The translations under genes and the position numbers were made by a program. From Paracoccus liaowanqingii (lineage in GTDB: Bacteria; Pseudomonadota; Alphaproteobacteria; Rhodobacterales; Rhodobacteraceae): 64,000 bases of DNA. The stretch lies in NCBI RefSeq assembly GCF_004683865.2, contig NZ_CP040761.1:1-64000 (forward strand), in the 5' to 3' direction. The notes under the pieces were generated by a model. The model worked only from the letters and a program-made list of their open reading frames with translations, did not search any database and was not told the DNA's origin. Shown here piece by piece: positions 39,482 to 47,525 of this stretch (its first letter is position 1; each line of letters begins with the position of its first letter).

Positions 39482-40600
39482 TCAGCCCGGATCGGCGGGC
39501 ACGGCGGTCAGGACGCCGCGGCGGAACTGATCCTCCTCGATGGATTCGAAGAGGGCGCGGAAATTCCCCTCTCCGAAGCCGTCATCGCCCTTGCGCTGGA
39601 TGAACTCGAAGAAGATCGGGCCGATCACAGTCTTGGAAAAGATCTGCAGCAGGATCCGCGTCTCGCCGCCGCCCACGACCCCCTCGCCGTCGATCAGGAT
39701 GCCGCGCGCCTTCATGCGGTCGATGGGCTCGTCATGGTCGGTGACCCGCTTGTGCGACATCTGGTAATAGGTGTCGGGGGGGCCGGGCATGAACTGCATC
39801 CCCGCATCCGCGATCCGGTCGGTGCCGCCATAGATGTCGTTGGTGGCGATGGCGATGTGCTGGATGCCCTCGCCCTTGTAGGCGCGCAGGTATTCCTCGA
39901 TCTGGCTGTGATCGTCGGTGGATTCGTTGATCGGGATGCGGATCTTGCCGTCCGGAGAGGTCAGCGCCCGGCTGACCAGCCCCGTCTGCCGGCCCTTGAT
40001 GTCGAAGAAGCGGATCTCGCGGAAATTGAACGTGTCGTGGTAGAAGCGGTACCAGGTGTCCATGTTGCCGCGGATCACGTTGTGGGTCAGGTGGTCCAGA
40101 TAATAGAAGCCGAAGCCCTCGGGGCGCGGATCGGGTTCGTCCAGCCAGTCGTAATCGGCCGCATAGGCGCTGCCCGTGTCGCGATAGCGGTCGATAAAGT
40201 ACAGAAGCGAGCCGCCGATGCCGAGGACGGCGGGCGCCTCGATCGACTTGCCGGGGCCGGTATATTCGGTGGCGCCCAGATCCAGCGCGCGGCGCAAGGC
40301 CACCTGCGCATCGACCACCCGCCAGGCCATCGCGGGCGCGCAGGGGCCGTGTTCGGCCACGAAGCCCGCCGCATGGCTGTCGGGATCGGCGTTCAGCAGA
40401 TAGTTGATGTCGCCCTGCCGATAGAGCGTGATGCCGCGCCGCTTGTGCCGCGCCACGGGGACAAAGCCCATCTGGCGGAAGATGCGGTCCAGCACCTGCG
40501 GGTCGGGATGGGCGTATTCGACGAATTCGAACCCGTCGGTCCCGGCGGGGTTCGCGTCGCTGATGACGGCCTTCGGCCCGTCATGCGGAAAGGGTCCCAT
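39482..40600 (-). CDS. hppD: 4-hydroxyphenylpyruvate dioxygenase
   Basis: A 372-residue Fe(II) dioxygenase that converts 4-hydroxyphenylpyruvate to homogentisate in tyrosine degradation. The C-terminal catalytic domain shows the iron ligands: His in YLDHLTHNVIRGNMDTWYRF, His in GIQHIAIATND and Glu in GPIFFEFIQRKGDDGFGEGN. A GGAGGA site precedes ATG 40600. It heads hppD-Rieske and is divergent from an Lrp-type regulator, the arrangement expected for Lrp control by aromatic amino acids. Homogentisate dioxygenase and later genes are not in the window. Confidence 0.93.
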   Translation of the reverse strand: MGPFPHDGPKAVISDANPAGTDGFEFVEYAHPDPQVLDRIFRQMGFVPVARHKRRGITLYRQGDINYLLNADPDSHAAGFVAEHGPCAPAMAWRVVDAQVALRRALDLGATEYTGPGKSIEAPAVLGIGGSLLYFIDRYRDTGSAYAADYDWLDEPDPRPEGFGFYYLDHLTHNVIRGNMDTWYRFYHDTFNFREIRFFDIKGRQTGLVSRALTSPDGKIRIPINESTDDHSQIEEYLRAYKGEGIQHIAIATNDIYGGTDRIADAGMQFMPGPPDTYYQMSHKRVTDHDEPIDRMKARGILIDGEGVVGGGETRILLQIFSKTVIGPIFFEFIQRKGDDGFGEGNFRALFESIEEDQFRRGVLTAVPADPG

Positions 40601-40688
40601 GATGTCCTCCTTGGTTCGTGCCGGGGCCAAGGATGCCACAGGGCGGGTGCAAACGGCTTGCGTTCGGCGCCGATCCGGGGTCCGATCC

Positions 40689-40701
40689 GCACGAAACGTG
40701 C
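40689..40701. promoter_or_regulatory. Inverted repeat between hppD and the Lrp-type regulator
   Basis: GCACGAAACGTGC: five-base arms around AAA, 26 bases upstream of the regulator's ATG. Size and place suit an Lrp/AsnC binding site for autoregulation and control of hppD. Only one site is seen. Confidence 0.35.
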
Positions 40702-40726
40702 ATCGATATGGGCAACGGCGCATCCG

Positions 40727-41203
40727 ATGATCCTGGACGGCTTCGATATCGCGATTCTGGCCGCCCTGCAGCGTGACGGGGCGATGACCAATGCAGCCCT
40801 GTCCGAGGCGGTGAACCTATCGGCCTCGCAATGCTCGCGCCGCCGCACCGCGCTGGAACGCGCGGGGGTGATCGAGGGCTACGGCGCCCGGCTGAGCGCG
40901 GCGCGCTTGGGCTATGGGCTGCGGGCGATCATCCGGGTGAACCTGTCCAGCCATGGCCAGACCAAGGAGACCGACTTCGCCCGCTTCGTGGCTCGCTATC
41001 CGCAGGTGCGGTCGGCCTTCCTCGTCTCGGGCGATGCCGACTATATCCTGGACGTGCGGACCCGCGATCTGGAGGATTTCGCCGAATTCGTGCACCGGCA
41101 CCTGCTGCCCAACCCGCAGGTGTCCCAGGTCAGGTCCGAGATCGTGCTGAAGACGATCAAGGACGACCCCGGCATTCCCCCCGCCCCGCCCCCCGGCAGC
41201 TGA
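40727..41203 (+). CDS. Lrp/AsnC-family regulator
   Basis: A 158-residue regulator: N-terminal winged helix (ILAALQRDGAMTNAALSEAV, SASQCSRRRTALERAGVIEG) and C-terminal RAM ligand-binding domain (VRSAFLVSGDADYILDVRTR, QVRSEIVLKTIKD). Lrp-type proteins bind amino acids and form octamers that wrap DNA. Placed head to head with hppD, it probably responds to tyrosine or phenylalanine. ATG 40727 is the first in-frame start giving a normal family N-terminus. Confidence 0.88.
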   Translation: MILDGFDIAILAALQRDGAMTNAALSEAVNLSASQCSRRRTALERAGVIEGYGARLSAARLGYGLRAIIRVNLSSHGQTKETDFARFVARYPQVRSAFLVSGDADYILDVRTRDLEDFAEFVHRHLLPNPQVSQVRSEIVLKTIKDDPGIPPAPPPGS

Positions 41204-41260
41204 GCGGTTGCGCGGCGGGCGCGCATCTGCTGATCTGGCGCGAAAAGGAGCCTTGGGACG

Positions 41261-41689
41261 ATGAGCTTCCGGCTGGACGACTTCCTGCCCTATCGCCTGT
41301 CGGTGGCGGCGGCGCAGGTCAGCCGCCGCTTTGCCGCGCGCTATGCGGCCGAGGCGGGGCTGACGATCCCCGAATGGCGGGTGCTGGCGCATCTGGACGC
41401 CTCGGGCACGGTCAGCGTGCGCGACATCCACCGGCGCGTGAACCTGGACAAGTCAATGGTCAGCCGGGCGGCGACGCGGCTGCAGGGCGCGGGGCTGGTG
41501 CGCAAGTCCGGCCATGACACCGACCGCCGCCTGATCGGGCTGGAGTTGACCGCCGAGGGGCAGGCCCTGATGCAGAGGCTGGGGGGCATCGCGCAGGCCT
41601 TCCAGGCCGAACTGCTAACCGAACTGGGCGAGGATGCGGCACCCCTGTGCGCCGCGCTGGACCGGTTGGCCAAGGGCGCGCCGGACTGA
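41261..41689 (+). CDS. MarR-family regulator
   Basis: A 142-residue dimeric winged-helix repressor: RFAARYAAEAGLTIPEWRVL, RRVNLDKSMVSRAATRLQGA (recognition helix) and GHDTDRRLIGLELTAEGQAL (wing). It lies 57 bases after the Lrp gene on the same strand and may be cotranscribed. MarR proteins usually respond to phenolic compounds, which would suit the nearby tyrosine-degradation gene, but no target is evident. Its 3' end is seven bases from the convergent NepR-like ORF. Confidence 0.85.
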   Translation: MSFRLDDFLPYRLSVAAAQVSRRFAARYAAEAGLTIPEWRVLAHLDASGTVSVRDIHRRVNLDKSMVSRAATRLQGAGLVRKSGHDTDRRLIGLELTAEGQALMQRLGGIAQAFQAELLTELGEDAAPLCAALDRLAKGAPD

Positions 41690-41695
41690 CGTCCG

Positions 41696-41851
41696 CTAGA
41701 GGGCGGTCCTGTCGGACAGCGCGCGCTCCAGGCGGCGCACCAGATCCTTCAGATGCGGCGGGATCGCCTGCGCCTGCGGATGGCTGCGCAATTCGGCCAG
41801 ACGGTCGTCGAGGTCGGCGTCGAGCCGGTCGTCCTTGGTGTCGGAAATCAT
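41696..41851 (-). CDS. Small NepR-like protein (candidate anti-sigma factor)
   Basis: A 51-residue ORF starting MISDTKDDRLDADLDDRLAE and ending PPHLKDLVRRLERALSDRTA(L). NepR anti-sigma factors of alphaproteobacteria are about 50-65 residues, with an amphipathic helix, a short loop with Pro, and a second helix of the form PVPDRFLDLLKRLE; here the loop and helix read AIPPHLKDLVRRLERAL. It is downstream of, and on the same strand as, a receiver protein with a sigma-like domain, which is the partner context expected for NepR. The ribosome site is weak. Similarity is by eye and short, so this is a hypothesis. Confidence 0.45.
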   Translation of the reverse strand: MISDTKDDRLDADLDDRLAELRSHPQAQAIPPHLKDLVRRLERALSDRTAL

Positions 41852-41977
41852 CTGGCCCGTCCGCGCGTTGCATCGCCGGACATGAACCGACTGGATCAGT
41901 CTAACTCAGATCGGGCGGCGATGCAGGCGCAATGTGACGGTCCCGTGGCAGTGTTTCCGAATTCCCACAAACCCGCC

Positions 41978-42556
41978 TCAGTGCAGGTGGAACCGTCCGC
42001 GCTGCTGGTGCTCGTCGCGCAGCAGGGTCATCAGCCAGGGGCGCATGGCGGGGCCCTGCAGGCGGTTGCCGGCCTCGGCGATGGCGCGCAGCAGCACGCC
42101 CTCGACCAGACGCTCGGCGGAACTGTCGTCGGGCATCAGGTGGCGGGCGCGGCGCAGCATCTCGATCACCACGGCGTCCAGGCTGTCCTCGCCCCCCAGC
42201 AGGATGGCGTCGTGCTGGCGGTGCAGGTTGGCCAGCAGGGGCGACGCGGTGCTGGGCTTGGCGAAGACGCCGCGATCCTGGAAGCGGAAGGGGATCTGGC
42301 GCAGGTCATAGCCGGTCAGGAAGACAAAGGGGATGCCGCAATCGGCCAGGAAATCGGCCACCGGGAACGAGGTCCCGCCCTGCATCCGCACATCGAGGAT
42401 GGCGCCCTGGATGACGCTGACGCGACCGATCGCGTCCTGGATGTCGGCGAAGGGGCCGACGACCTGGTCGCCATTCGCGCGGATCTCGGATGCCAGCTTG
42501 CTGGCCACAAGGAAATCATCCTCGACGACCATGATTCTCAGCCCATTGCCTGTCAT
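41978..42556 (-). CDS. FAT GUY receiver with C-terminal sigma-region-2-like domain
   Basis: A 192-residue response regulator. The receiver (1-118) has acidic MVVEDD, phospho-acceptor Asp55 in GAILDVRM, the motif PFVFLTGYD (76-84) and Lys100 in FAKPS; the FLTGYD pattern marks the FAT GUY class of receivers that act in the general stress response. Residues 128-188 read EMLRRARHLMPDDSSAERLV, EGVLLRAIAEAGNRLQGP and AMRPWLMTLLRDEHQQRGR, which line up with sigma-70 region 2 of ECF factors (ARxL..AE.LV..TLLRA..RPWL..LLRNE). Sigma region 4 is absent. PhyR has these modules in the opposite order. Start is ATG 42556; a receiver gene and an HWE kinase gene lie upstream on the same strand. Confidence 0.7.
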   Translation of the reverse strand: MTGNGLRIMVVEDDFLVASKLASEIRANGDQVVGPFADIQDAIGRVSVIQGAILDVRMQGGTSFPVADFLADCGIPFVFLTGYDLRQIPFRFQDRGVFAKPSTASPLLANLHRQHDAILLGGEDSLDAVVIEMLRRARHLMPDDSSAERLVEGVLLRAIAEAGNRLQGPAMRPWLMTLLRDEHQQRGRFHLH

Positions 42557-42654
42557 CGTCGCTCCTTTGCGGCTTCAGCCTGCCCGGTCCGGACGGGAGG
42601 CGCGCCGCAGCGCCAGTATCCGCCATGCGGGCGGGGATGACCAGACCGCATCGT

Positions 42655-43032
42655 TCATGAATTGTCCCCCGGGTCCAGCAGGTCCCGCACGATCTCCAGC
42701 AGATGCCCCATCCTGACCGGCTTGGTGATCAGCGGGCGCGCGGCGTAACGCTGCGGCAGGTCGCTGGCGTCATAGCCGGTCAGGAAGGCCAGCGGGATGC
42801 CAAGCGCATCCAGCCGGTCCACGACGGCAAAGCTGTCCTCGGGGCCCAGGTGCACGTCCAGCAGCGCCACGTCGACCAGACCCGCATCGATCGCGTCCAG
42901 CGCGGGCGCCACGGCGGGAAAGGGGCCGGTGACGGCCAGGCCCGCGCGTTCCAGCTCCACCGCGCAGAGCGAGGCGATCAGCCAGTCGTCCTCGACGATC
43001 AGCACCCGGCGGGCGGGGGCCCGCGCGGTCAC
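42655..43032 (-). CDS. Single-domain FAT GUY response regulator
   Basis: A 125-residue receiver-only protein: VLIVEDDWLIASLCAVELER, phospho-acceptor Asp59 in VALLDVHLGPEDSF, PLAFLTGYDASDLPQRY (FAT GUY motif) and ITKPVRMGHLLEIV. GTG 43032 overlaps the TGA of the kinase gene, so the two are translationally coupled and this is its most likely phosphate acceptor. Single-domain FAT GUY receivers with HWE kinases relay or drain phosphate in general-stress circuits of alphaproteobacteria. Confidence 0.8.
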   Translation of the reverse strand: MTARAPARRVLIVEDDWLIASLCAVELERAGLAVTGPFPAVAPALDAIDAGLVDVALLDVHLGPEDSFAVVDRLDALGIPLAFLTGYDASDLPQRYAARPLITKPVRMGHLLEIVRDLLDPGDNS

Positions 43033-46000
43033 GAGGTGACGGCGAAGACGATCCGGGCGCGAAAGCCCCGGGCGTCGAACCAGGTGCGGAACTCGCCCCG
43101 CAGGCGATAGCAGATCTCGCCGCGGATGAGGAACAGCCCGAACCCGTCCGAGGCGGGCGGGGTGGCGGGCGGGCCGCCGGTCTCGGTCCAGTCCAGGACC
43201 AGCCGCCCCTCCTCCAGCGCCCAGGTGACGGCGATCCGGCCACCGGGCTGGCCGAGCGCGCCGTATTTCACCGCATTGGTGGCCAGCTCGTGGATGACCA
43301 TGCCCAGGGACATGCCCGGCTGCGGGGCCAGCAGGACCCGGGGGCCGGACAGGTCGAACCGGTCGCTGCCGAAGATCTCGGCCTCGCGGGCCATGATCTC
43401 GGGGACCGAGGTGTCCTTCCAGTCGTTGCGCGACAACAGGCCATAGCCGCGCGCCATCGCGTTCAGCCTGCCCGTCAGCCCCTCGGCAAAGCTTTTCTCG
43501 GTCGGGTTGCGTTCCAGCATGTGGGCCACGATGCCGATCACCACGGCCAGCACGTTCTTGACCCGGTGGTTCAGTTCCGAGATCAGGATCTGCTGGTGGT
43601 CCTCGGCCTCGGCCAGCCGGGTCACGTCGATCAGCGTGACCACGACCCCGTCCGTGTGCCCGCCGTTGCGGCGATAGGGCAGCAGCCGGACCAGATGGTG
43701 GCGCCCGTCCGCGTCGCGCGCCAGCTTGTGTTCCATCGTGCGGCCGGTGGCGAAGACGCCGTCGATATGGGTCTGCAGGTCCGGATAGTCCAGCGTGCTG
43801 GACAGCTCGGTCAGCGGGCGGCCCAGATCCGTCTCGCGCAGGTTGAAGAAGGCCGAGGCCGCGGGCGTGAAGTTGCGGATCACCAGCTTGCGGTCCAGGA
43901 ACACCGTGGCGATGCGCGAGCTGTCGAACAGGTTGCGCAGGTCGCTGTTGGCGCGGTCCAGCTCCTCCAGCTTGCCGTTCAGCTCGGCATTGATGGTGCT
44001 CAGTTCCTCGTTGAGGGACTGCATCTCCTCCTTGGAGGCTTCCAGCTCCTCGTTCGTGGATTGCGCCTCCTCGTTGACCGAGGCCAGCTCCTCGTTGGAG
44101 GATTTCAGCTCCTCGATCGAGGTCTCGTATTCCTCGATGGTCTGCTGCAGGCGCTCGCGGGTGTCGCGCAGCTCGGCCTCCAGCCGGGCGGTGCCCTCGG
44201 CCAGGCCGGGATCGCCCTGAAGCTCGGCGCGGCTGCCCGCCAGCGCCGCCGGGATGAACAGGACCAGATAGTGGCGGGCGGACCGGGCGCGGTCGACCAG
44301 GGGCTCGACGATCAGGGTCAGCTGCTGGACGCGGTCCTCGTCCTCGGTGACCATGACATTGTCGCGGGTGACGGGCCTGCGGCTGCGCGCGGCCTCCTGC
44401 AAGGCCGATTGCAGGTCCAGCCGCAGCCCCTTGCGGGCCATGGTCAGGATCTGGCGGTTGGGCACGCCCTGGGGCGCCTCGAGATAGCGCCCGGTGCGCG
44501 ACGAGTAATAGACGATGCTGCCATCGCCATCGACGACGACATGGGGCGGCGAGAACTTCTCCAGCACCTGCGTCTCGACCGCGTGGCGCAGCGAATGGGG
44601 GGCGGTGCGGCCCGGATCGCGCGGCCCCGCGACGGCGGGCGGGGTCGGGGCGGGCACCAGGGCCGGCGTCCCGCCCACGGTCATCGGCAGGCGATAGCCC
44701 TCGGCCACGCGGTCGCGGGCCTGGAAGATGCGGCTTTTCTGGTCGGTGCTGGTGAACAGGTCCGCATGCTGGCTGATGCTTTCCGAGGTGCCGAGGAACA
44801 GGTAGCCGCCGGGCTTCAGCGCGTAGTGGAAGGTGGGGATCACCCGCGCCTGCACGTCGGGGCCCAGATAGATCAGCAGGTTGCGGCAGGACACCATGTC
44901 CATGCGCGAGAACGGCGGGTCGCGGATGACGCTGTGGGGGGAAAAGACGCACAGCTCGCGCACCTCGCCGCCCAGGGCATAGCTTGCCCCGTCCAGCGTG
45001 AAGAAGCGCTGGCGGCGTTCGGGGGTCAGCGCGTCCAGCAGCGCGCGGGGATAGCGCGCCGCCCGCGCGACGGTCAGCGCGCGTTCGTCGATGTCGGTGG
45101 CGAAGATCTGCACGCGGGGCGGCTTGGTCAGCCGGTCCATCTGCTCGCGCATCAGGATGGCGATCGAATAGACCTCCTCGCCGGTGGCGCAGGCGGGCAC
45201 CCAGACCCGCACCGTGTCGCCGGGGCCGCGCCCCTCGAACAGCTTGGGCAGGACCTGGCGTTCCAGCGCGGCGAAGGCCTCGGGGTCGCGGAAGAAGTTC
45301 GTCACGTTGATCAGCAGATCGCGGAAGAGGTGCATCGCCTCGTCGGGGTCCTCGCGCAGCGTCTGGACATAGCGCTCGATCCGGTCGACCTGCAGCACGC
45401 CCATCCGGCGCCGGACGCGGCGCATGAAGGTCTGCGTCTTGTAGCCCGAGAAGTCGTGCCCCGACCGTTCGCGCAGCAGCGCGTGGATCTGCTGGCGGAT
45501 GCCGTCCAGCCGGTTTTCGTCGGCATGGCCCTGTTCGGCGGTCAGCGCCGCCAGCGCCTGGAAGCTGCGGTTGAAGGCCAGGATCTTCTCGCCCATCTCC
45601 TCGACCGGGATGGCCAGATCGATGACGCCGCTGGCGATGGCGCTGTCGGGCATGCCATGGCCGTGGAAGGGTCCGTCGTCGCCGGTCTGCGCTATGGTCA
45701 GGCCGCCGCGCTCGCGCACCACCTTGGCGCCAAGCGTGCCGTCGCCCGCGCCGCCCGACAGGATCACCGCGACGGCGTATTCGCCCTGATCCTCGGCCAG
45801 CGCGCCCAGGAAGATGTCCACGGGGTGCAGCTCGCGATGGCCGGGCGCCAGGGGCTGCTGGTGCAGGCAGCCACCGCGGAGGGTCAGGATTACGTTCGGG
45901 GGCATCACGTAGACATGGCCCGGCCGGACGCGCAGCCCGTCATCGGCGACCAGCACCGGCATCGTGGTGTGGCGGGCGACGATCTCGGGCAGCAGGCTGT

Positions 46001-46136
46001 CGCGGTCGGGGCTGAGATGGGTGACGATCACGAAGGCTGCGCCCGGGTCGGCGGGCATGGCGGTGAACAGCCCCTCCATCGCCTGGATCCCTCCGGCCGA
46101 GGCGCCGATGCCGACGATGGGAAATCTGTCCGTCAC
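43029..46136 (-). CDS. CheB-CheR-PAS-HWE hybrid sensor kinase
   Basis: A 1035-residue cytosolic multidomain protein. Order: CheB methylesterase (about 1-190; GIGASAGGIQAMEGLF, VTHLSPDRDSLL, LSGGAGDGTLGAKVV), CheR methyltransferase (about 205-480; LRDLLINVTNFFRDPEAFAA, RVWVPACATGEEVYSIAILM), a linker PAS-like region, a long coiled coil (about 640-715; EEYETSIEELKSSNEELASV and similar), a PAS domain (FDSSRIATVFLDRKLVIRNF) and an HWE/HisKA_2 kinase with His857 in ELNHRVKNVLAVVIGIVAHM and a C-terminal ATPase domain. No receptor or CheW partner is nearby, so the CheB/CheR parts probably act in cis. Start GTG 46136. First gene of a kinase-receiver pair. Confidence 0.88.
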   Translation of the reverse strand: MTDRFPIVGIGASAGGIQAMEGLFTAMPADPGAAFVIVTHLSPDRDSLLPEIVARHTTMPVLVADDGLRVRPGHVYVMPPNVILTLRGGCLHQQPLAPGHRELHPVDIFLGALAEDQGEYAVAVILSGGAGDGTLGAKVVRERGGLTIAQTGDDGPFHGHGMPDSAIASGVIDLAIPVEEMGEKILAFNRSFQALAALTAEQGHADENRLDGIRQQIHALLRERSGHDFSGYKTQTFMRRVRRRMGVLQVDRIERYVQTLREDPDEAMHLFRDLLINVTNFFRDPEAFAALERQVLPKLFEGRGPGDTVRVWVPACATGEEVYSIAILMREQMDRLTKPPRVQIFATDIDERALTVARAARYPRALLDALTPERRQRFFTLDGASYALGGEVRELCVFSPHSVIRDPPFSRMDMVSCRNLLIYLGPDVQARVIPTFHYALKPGGYLFLGTSESISQHADLFTSTDQKSRIFQARDRVAEGYRLPMTVGGTPALVPAPTPPAVAGPRDPGRTAPHSLRHAVETQVLEKFSPPHVVVDGDGSIVYYSSRTGRYLEAPQGVPNRQILTMARKGLRLDLQSALQEAARSRRPVTRDNVMVTEDEDRVQQLTLIVEPLVDRARSARHYLVLFIPAALAGSRAELQGDPGLAEGTARLEAELRDTRERLQQTIEEYETSIEELKSSNEELASVNEEAQSTNEELEASKEEMQSLNEELSTINAELNGKLEELDRANSDLRNLFDSSRIATVFLDRKLVIRNFTPAASAFFNLRETDLGRPLTELSSTLDYPDLQTHIDGVFATGRTMEHKLARDADGRHHLVRLLPYRRNGGHTDGVVVTLIDVTRLAEAEDHQQILISELNHRVKNVLAVVIGIVAHMLERNPTEKSFAEGLTGRLNAMARGYGLLSRNDWKDTSVPEIMAREAEIFGSDRFDLSGPRVLLAPQPGMSLGMVIHELATNAVKYGALGQPGGRIAVTWALEEGRLVLDWTETGGPPATPPASDGFGLFLIRGEICYRLRGEFRTWFDARGFRARIVFAVTS

Positions 46137-46226
46137 GATGGGCCGCCGCCTCTGGTCACCGGGCGGATCCGGCCGCCGTGCCCCGCCCATCCTAGCCCTG
46201 TCGGGCCCGCGATGCCAGCGGGGGTG

Positions 46227-47306
46227 TCAGGGGTCGGTCGACAGCACCAGCAGATAGCGCGTCGACCGACCCCCCTCGGTGCCGCGGCAGAGCGCGCCCA
46301 AGGCCTCCATCTCGGCCAGATCGCGGGTGGCGGTCGCGGCCGAGACGCCCGCGATGCGTGCATAGGGCGCCGCCGACAGGCCCTGCGCGACGCGGCCCGG
46401 GCCTTCCGCGAACAGCCGCCGCAGCACCTTGGCCGCGCGGGGCGGCAGGGCGTGGCGGGCCAGATAGGCGTTGCGCGCGACCAGGAAACGGGCATCCGCC
46501 ACCGCGTCGTCCACCCCCGCAATCAGCCGGTCCAGGAACCACAGCACGAAGGGCGTGGCGTCCAGATGGTCGCCCGCGATCCGCCGCCCCTCCTGCAGGG
46601 CGGCATAGTAGCCGCGCTTGTCCGCCTCGATCTGGCGCGACAGCGAGAAGGGCAGCGCGGCGTCCCGGGCGAAGACATGCTCGACCAGCGCCCGGCCAAG
46701 CCGCCCGTTGCCGTCCGAGAAGGGGTGGATGGATTCGAACCACAGATGCGCCAGCGCCGCGCGGATCGGCACCGGGCGGGGGTCGTGTTCCAGCGCGGTC
46801 AGGAACGTCTGCATCATCGCGGGCACCAGGTCGGGCGGCGGCGCGCTGTACAGCACCTCGTCCCGGCCGGCCGTGGCGCTGCGGGTGATGACCATGGGAA
46901 AGCTGCGCCAGCGGCCCTTGTCCTCGACCTCCAGCCCGTGGAACAGCAGCCGGTGCCAGTGCCACAGCACGGGGGCGTCCAGCAACCCCTGCCCTGCCCG
47001 CGCCTCCAGCATCAGATCCGCGATGGCATCCGTGCGCCGGCGCGGCTCGGCCCCGCGATGGGCCAGCGAGGCCACCACCGAGGCCTGCACCTCGGCCGCG
47101 GGCAGGCTGGCGCCCTCGATGGCGAAGGACGACACCGCCTCATGCGTGACCGCGCGCAGGAAGGCCTCGCGCCGCTCGTCGGGCGAGAGCGATTCGTGCA
47201 GACCGGTCATGGCCCCGAGGCGCGTGGAAAACGCGGCAAGCCGGCCTTCGGTCCGGGCCGGGTCATGGCGGAAATGCGGCCAGGCGGGGCTGTTCCAGAT
47301 CTGCAT
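46227..47306 (-). CDS. Fic-family protein with C-terminal winged helix
   Basis: A 359-residue protein. N-terminal DUF4172-type region (MQIWNSPAWPHFRHD), the inhibitory motif SSFAIEG (S60-E64-G, form S/T-xxx-E-G, so self-inhibited class II), the catalytic Fic loop HPFSDGNGRLGR (His194) and a C-terminal winged helix (about 290-359; AAKVLRRLFAEGPGRVAQ, ISAATATRDLAEMEALGAL-like). Fic enzymes transfer AMP from ATP to protein hydroxyls; the intact motifs predict activity under inhibition by Glu64. The DNA-binding C-terminus and the inverted repeats overlapping its start suggest autoregulation. It lies next to the replication control region and is divergent from repA. Confidence 0.88.
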   Translation of the reverse strand: MQIWNSPAWPHFRHDPARTEGRLAAFSTRLGAMTGLHESLSPDERREAFLRAVTHEAVSSFAIEGASLPAAEVQASVVASLAHRGAEPRRRTDAIADLMLEARAGQGLLDAPVLWHWHRLLFHGLEVEDKGRWRSFPMVITRSATAGRDEVLYSAPPPDLVPAMMQTFLTALEHDPRPVPIRAALAHLWFESIHPFSDGNGRLGRALVEHVFARDAALPFSLSRQIEADKRGYYAALQEGRRIAGDHLDATPFVLWFLDRLIAGVDDAVADARFLVARNAYLARHALPPRAAKVLRRLFAEGPGRVAQGLSAAPYARIAGVSAATATRDLAEMEALGALCRGTEGGRSTRYLLVLSTDP

Positions 47307-47359
47307 GAGGGAATGTGCGCGCCATTCCCCTCAGAAACAAGGCCGATCTGAGGGGAATG
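47305..47359. repeat. Triple inverted CATTCCCCTCAGA repeats at the fic promoter
   Basis: CATTCCCCTCAGA (47323-47335) and TCTGAGGGGAATG (47347-47359) form a perfect 13-base inverted repeat with an 11-base spacer. A third, slightly shorter copy, TGAGGGAATG, lies at 47306-47315 over the fic start codon. Copies alternate in orientation with roughly 20-base spacing, as expected for a multimeric repressor site. The winged helix of Fic itself is the natural candidate to bind. Confidence 0.65.
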
Positions 47360-47440
47360 ACGCGGATATTCGCCGCAGGCCGGGGTCCGGGCCCAGATCT
47401 CGGCCCCGGGGGCGATCCGGCCACAGCCCGTTGAAATCTG

Positions 47441-47469
47441 TTGCAGGAATCGGAATGCTGCGTTTAACT
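47441..47469 (+). promoter_or_regulatory. Candidate repABC promoter
   Basis: TTGCAG (47441-47446), a 17-base spacer and TTAACT (47464-47469) match a housekeeping promoter. The predicted start point near 47476 falls inside the direct repeats that follow, so repression by a bound RepA would be direct. Confidence 0.5.
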
Positions 47470-47470
47470 T

Positions 47471-47502
47471 ACGCCACAAAGTGAATAAGACGCCGCAAAG
47501 CG
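47471..47502 (+). repeat. Direct repeats in the repA leader (candidate RepA operator)
   Basis: ACGCCACAAAGTG (47471-47483) and ACGCCGCAAAGCG (47490-47502) agree at 11 of 13 positions and are 19 bases apart. The outer edges also form TTACGC (47469-47474) and GCGTAA (47500-47505). RepA proteins of repABC plasmids repress their operon from sites just before repA, which is where these lie, 24 bases from the ATG. Confidence 0.5.
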
Positions 47503-47525
47503 TAACAGGTCGAGGCAGGATCAGA

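Noticed and set aside
43290..47351. A plus-strand frame open for about 1350 codons opposite the kinase and fic genes
   Set aside because: Codon composition is that of antisense GC-rich DNA (Gln/Arg/Gly/His-rich product without domains); both real genes lie on the other strand with full domain sets.
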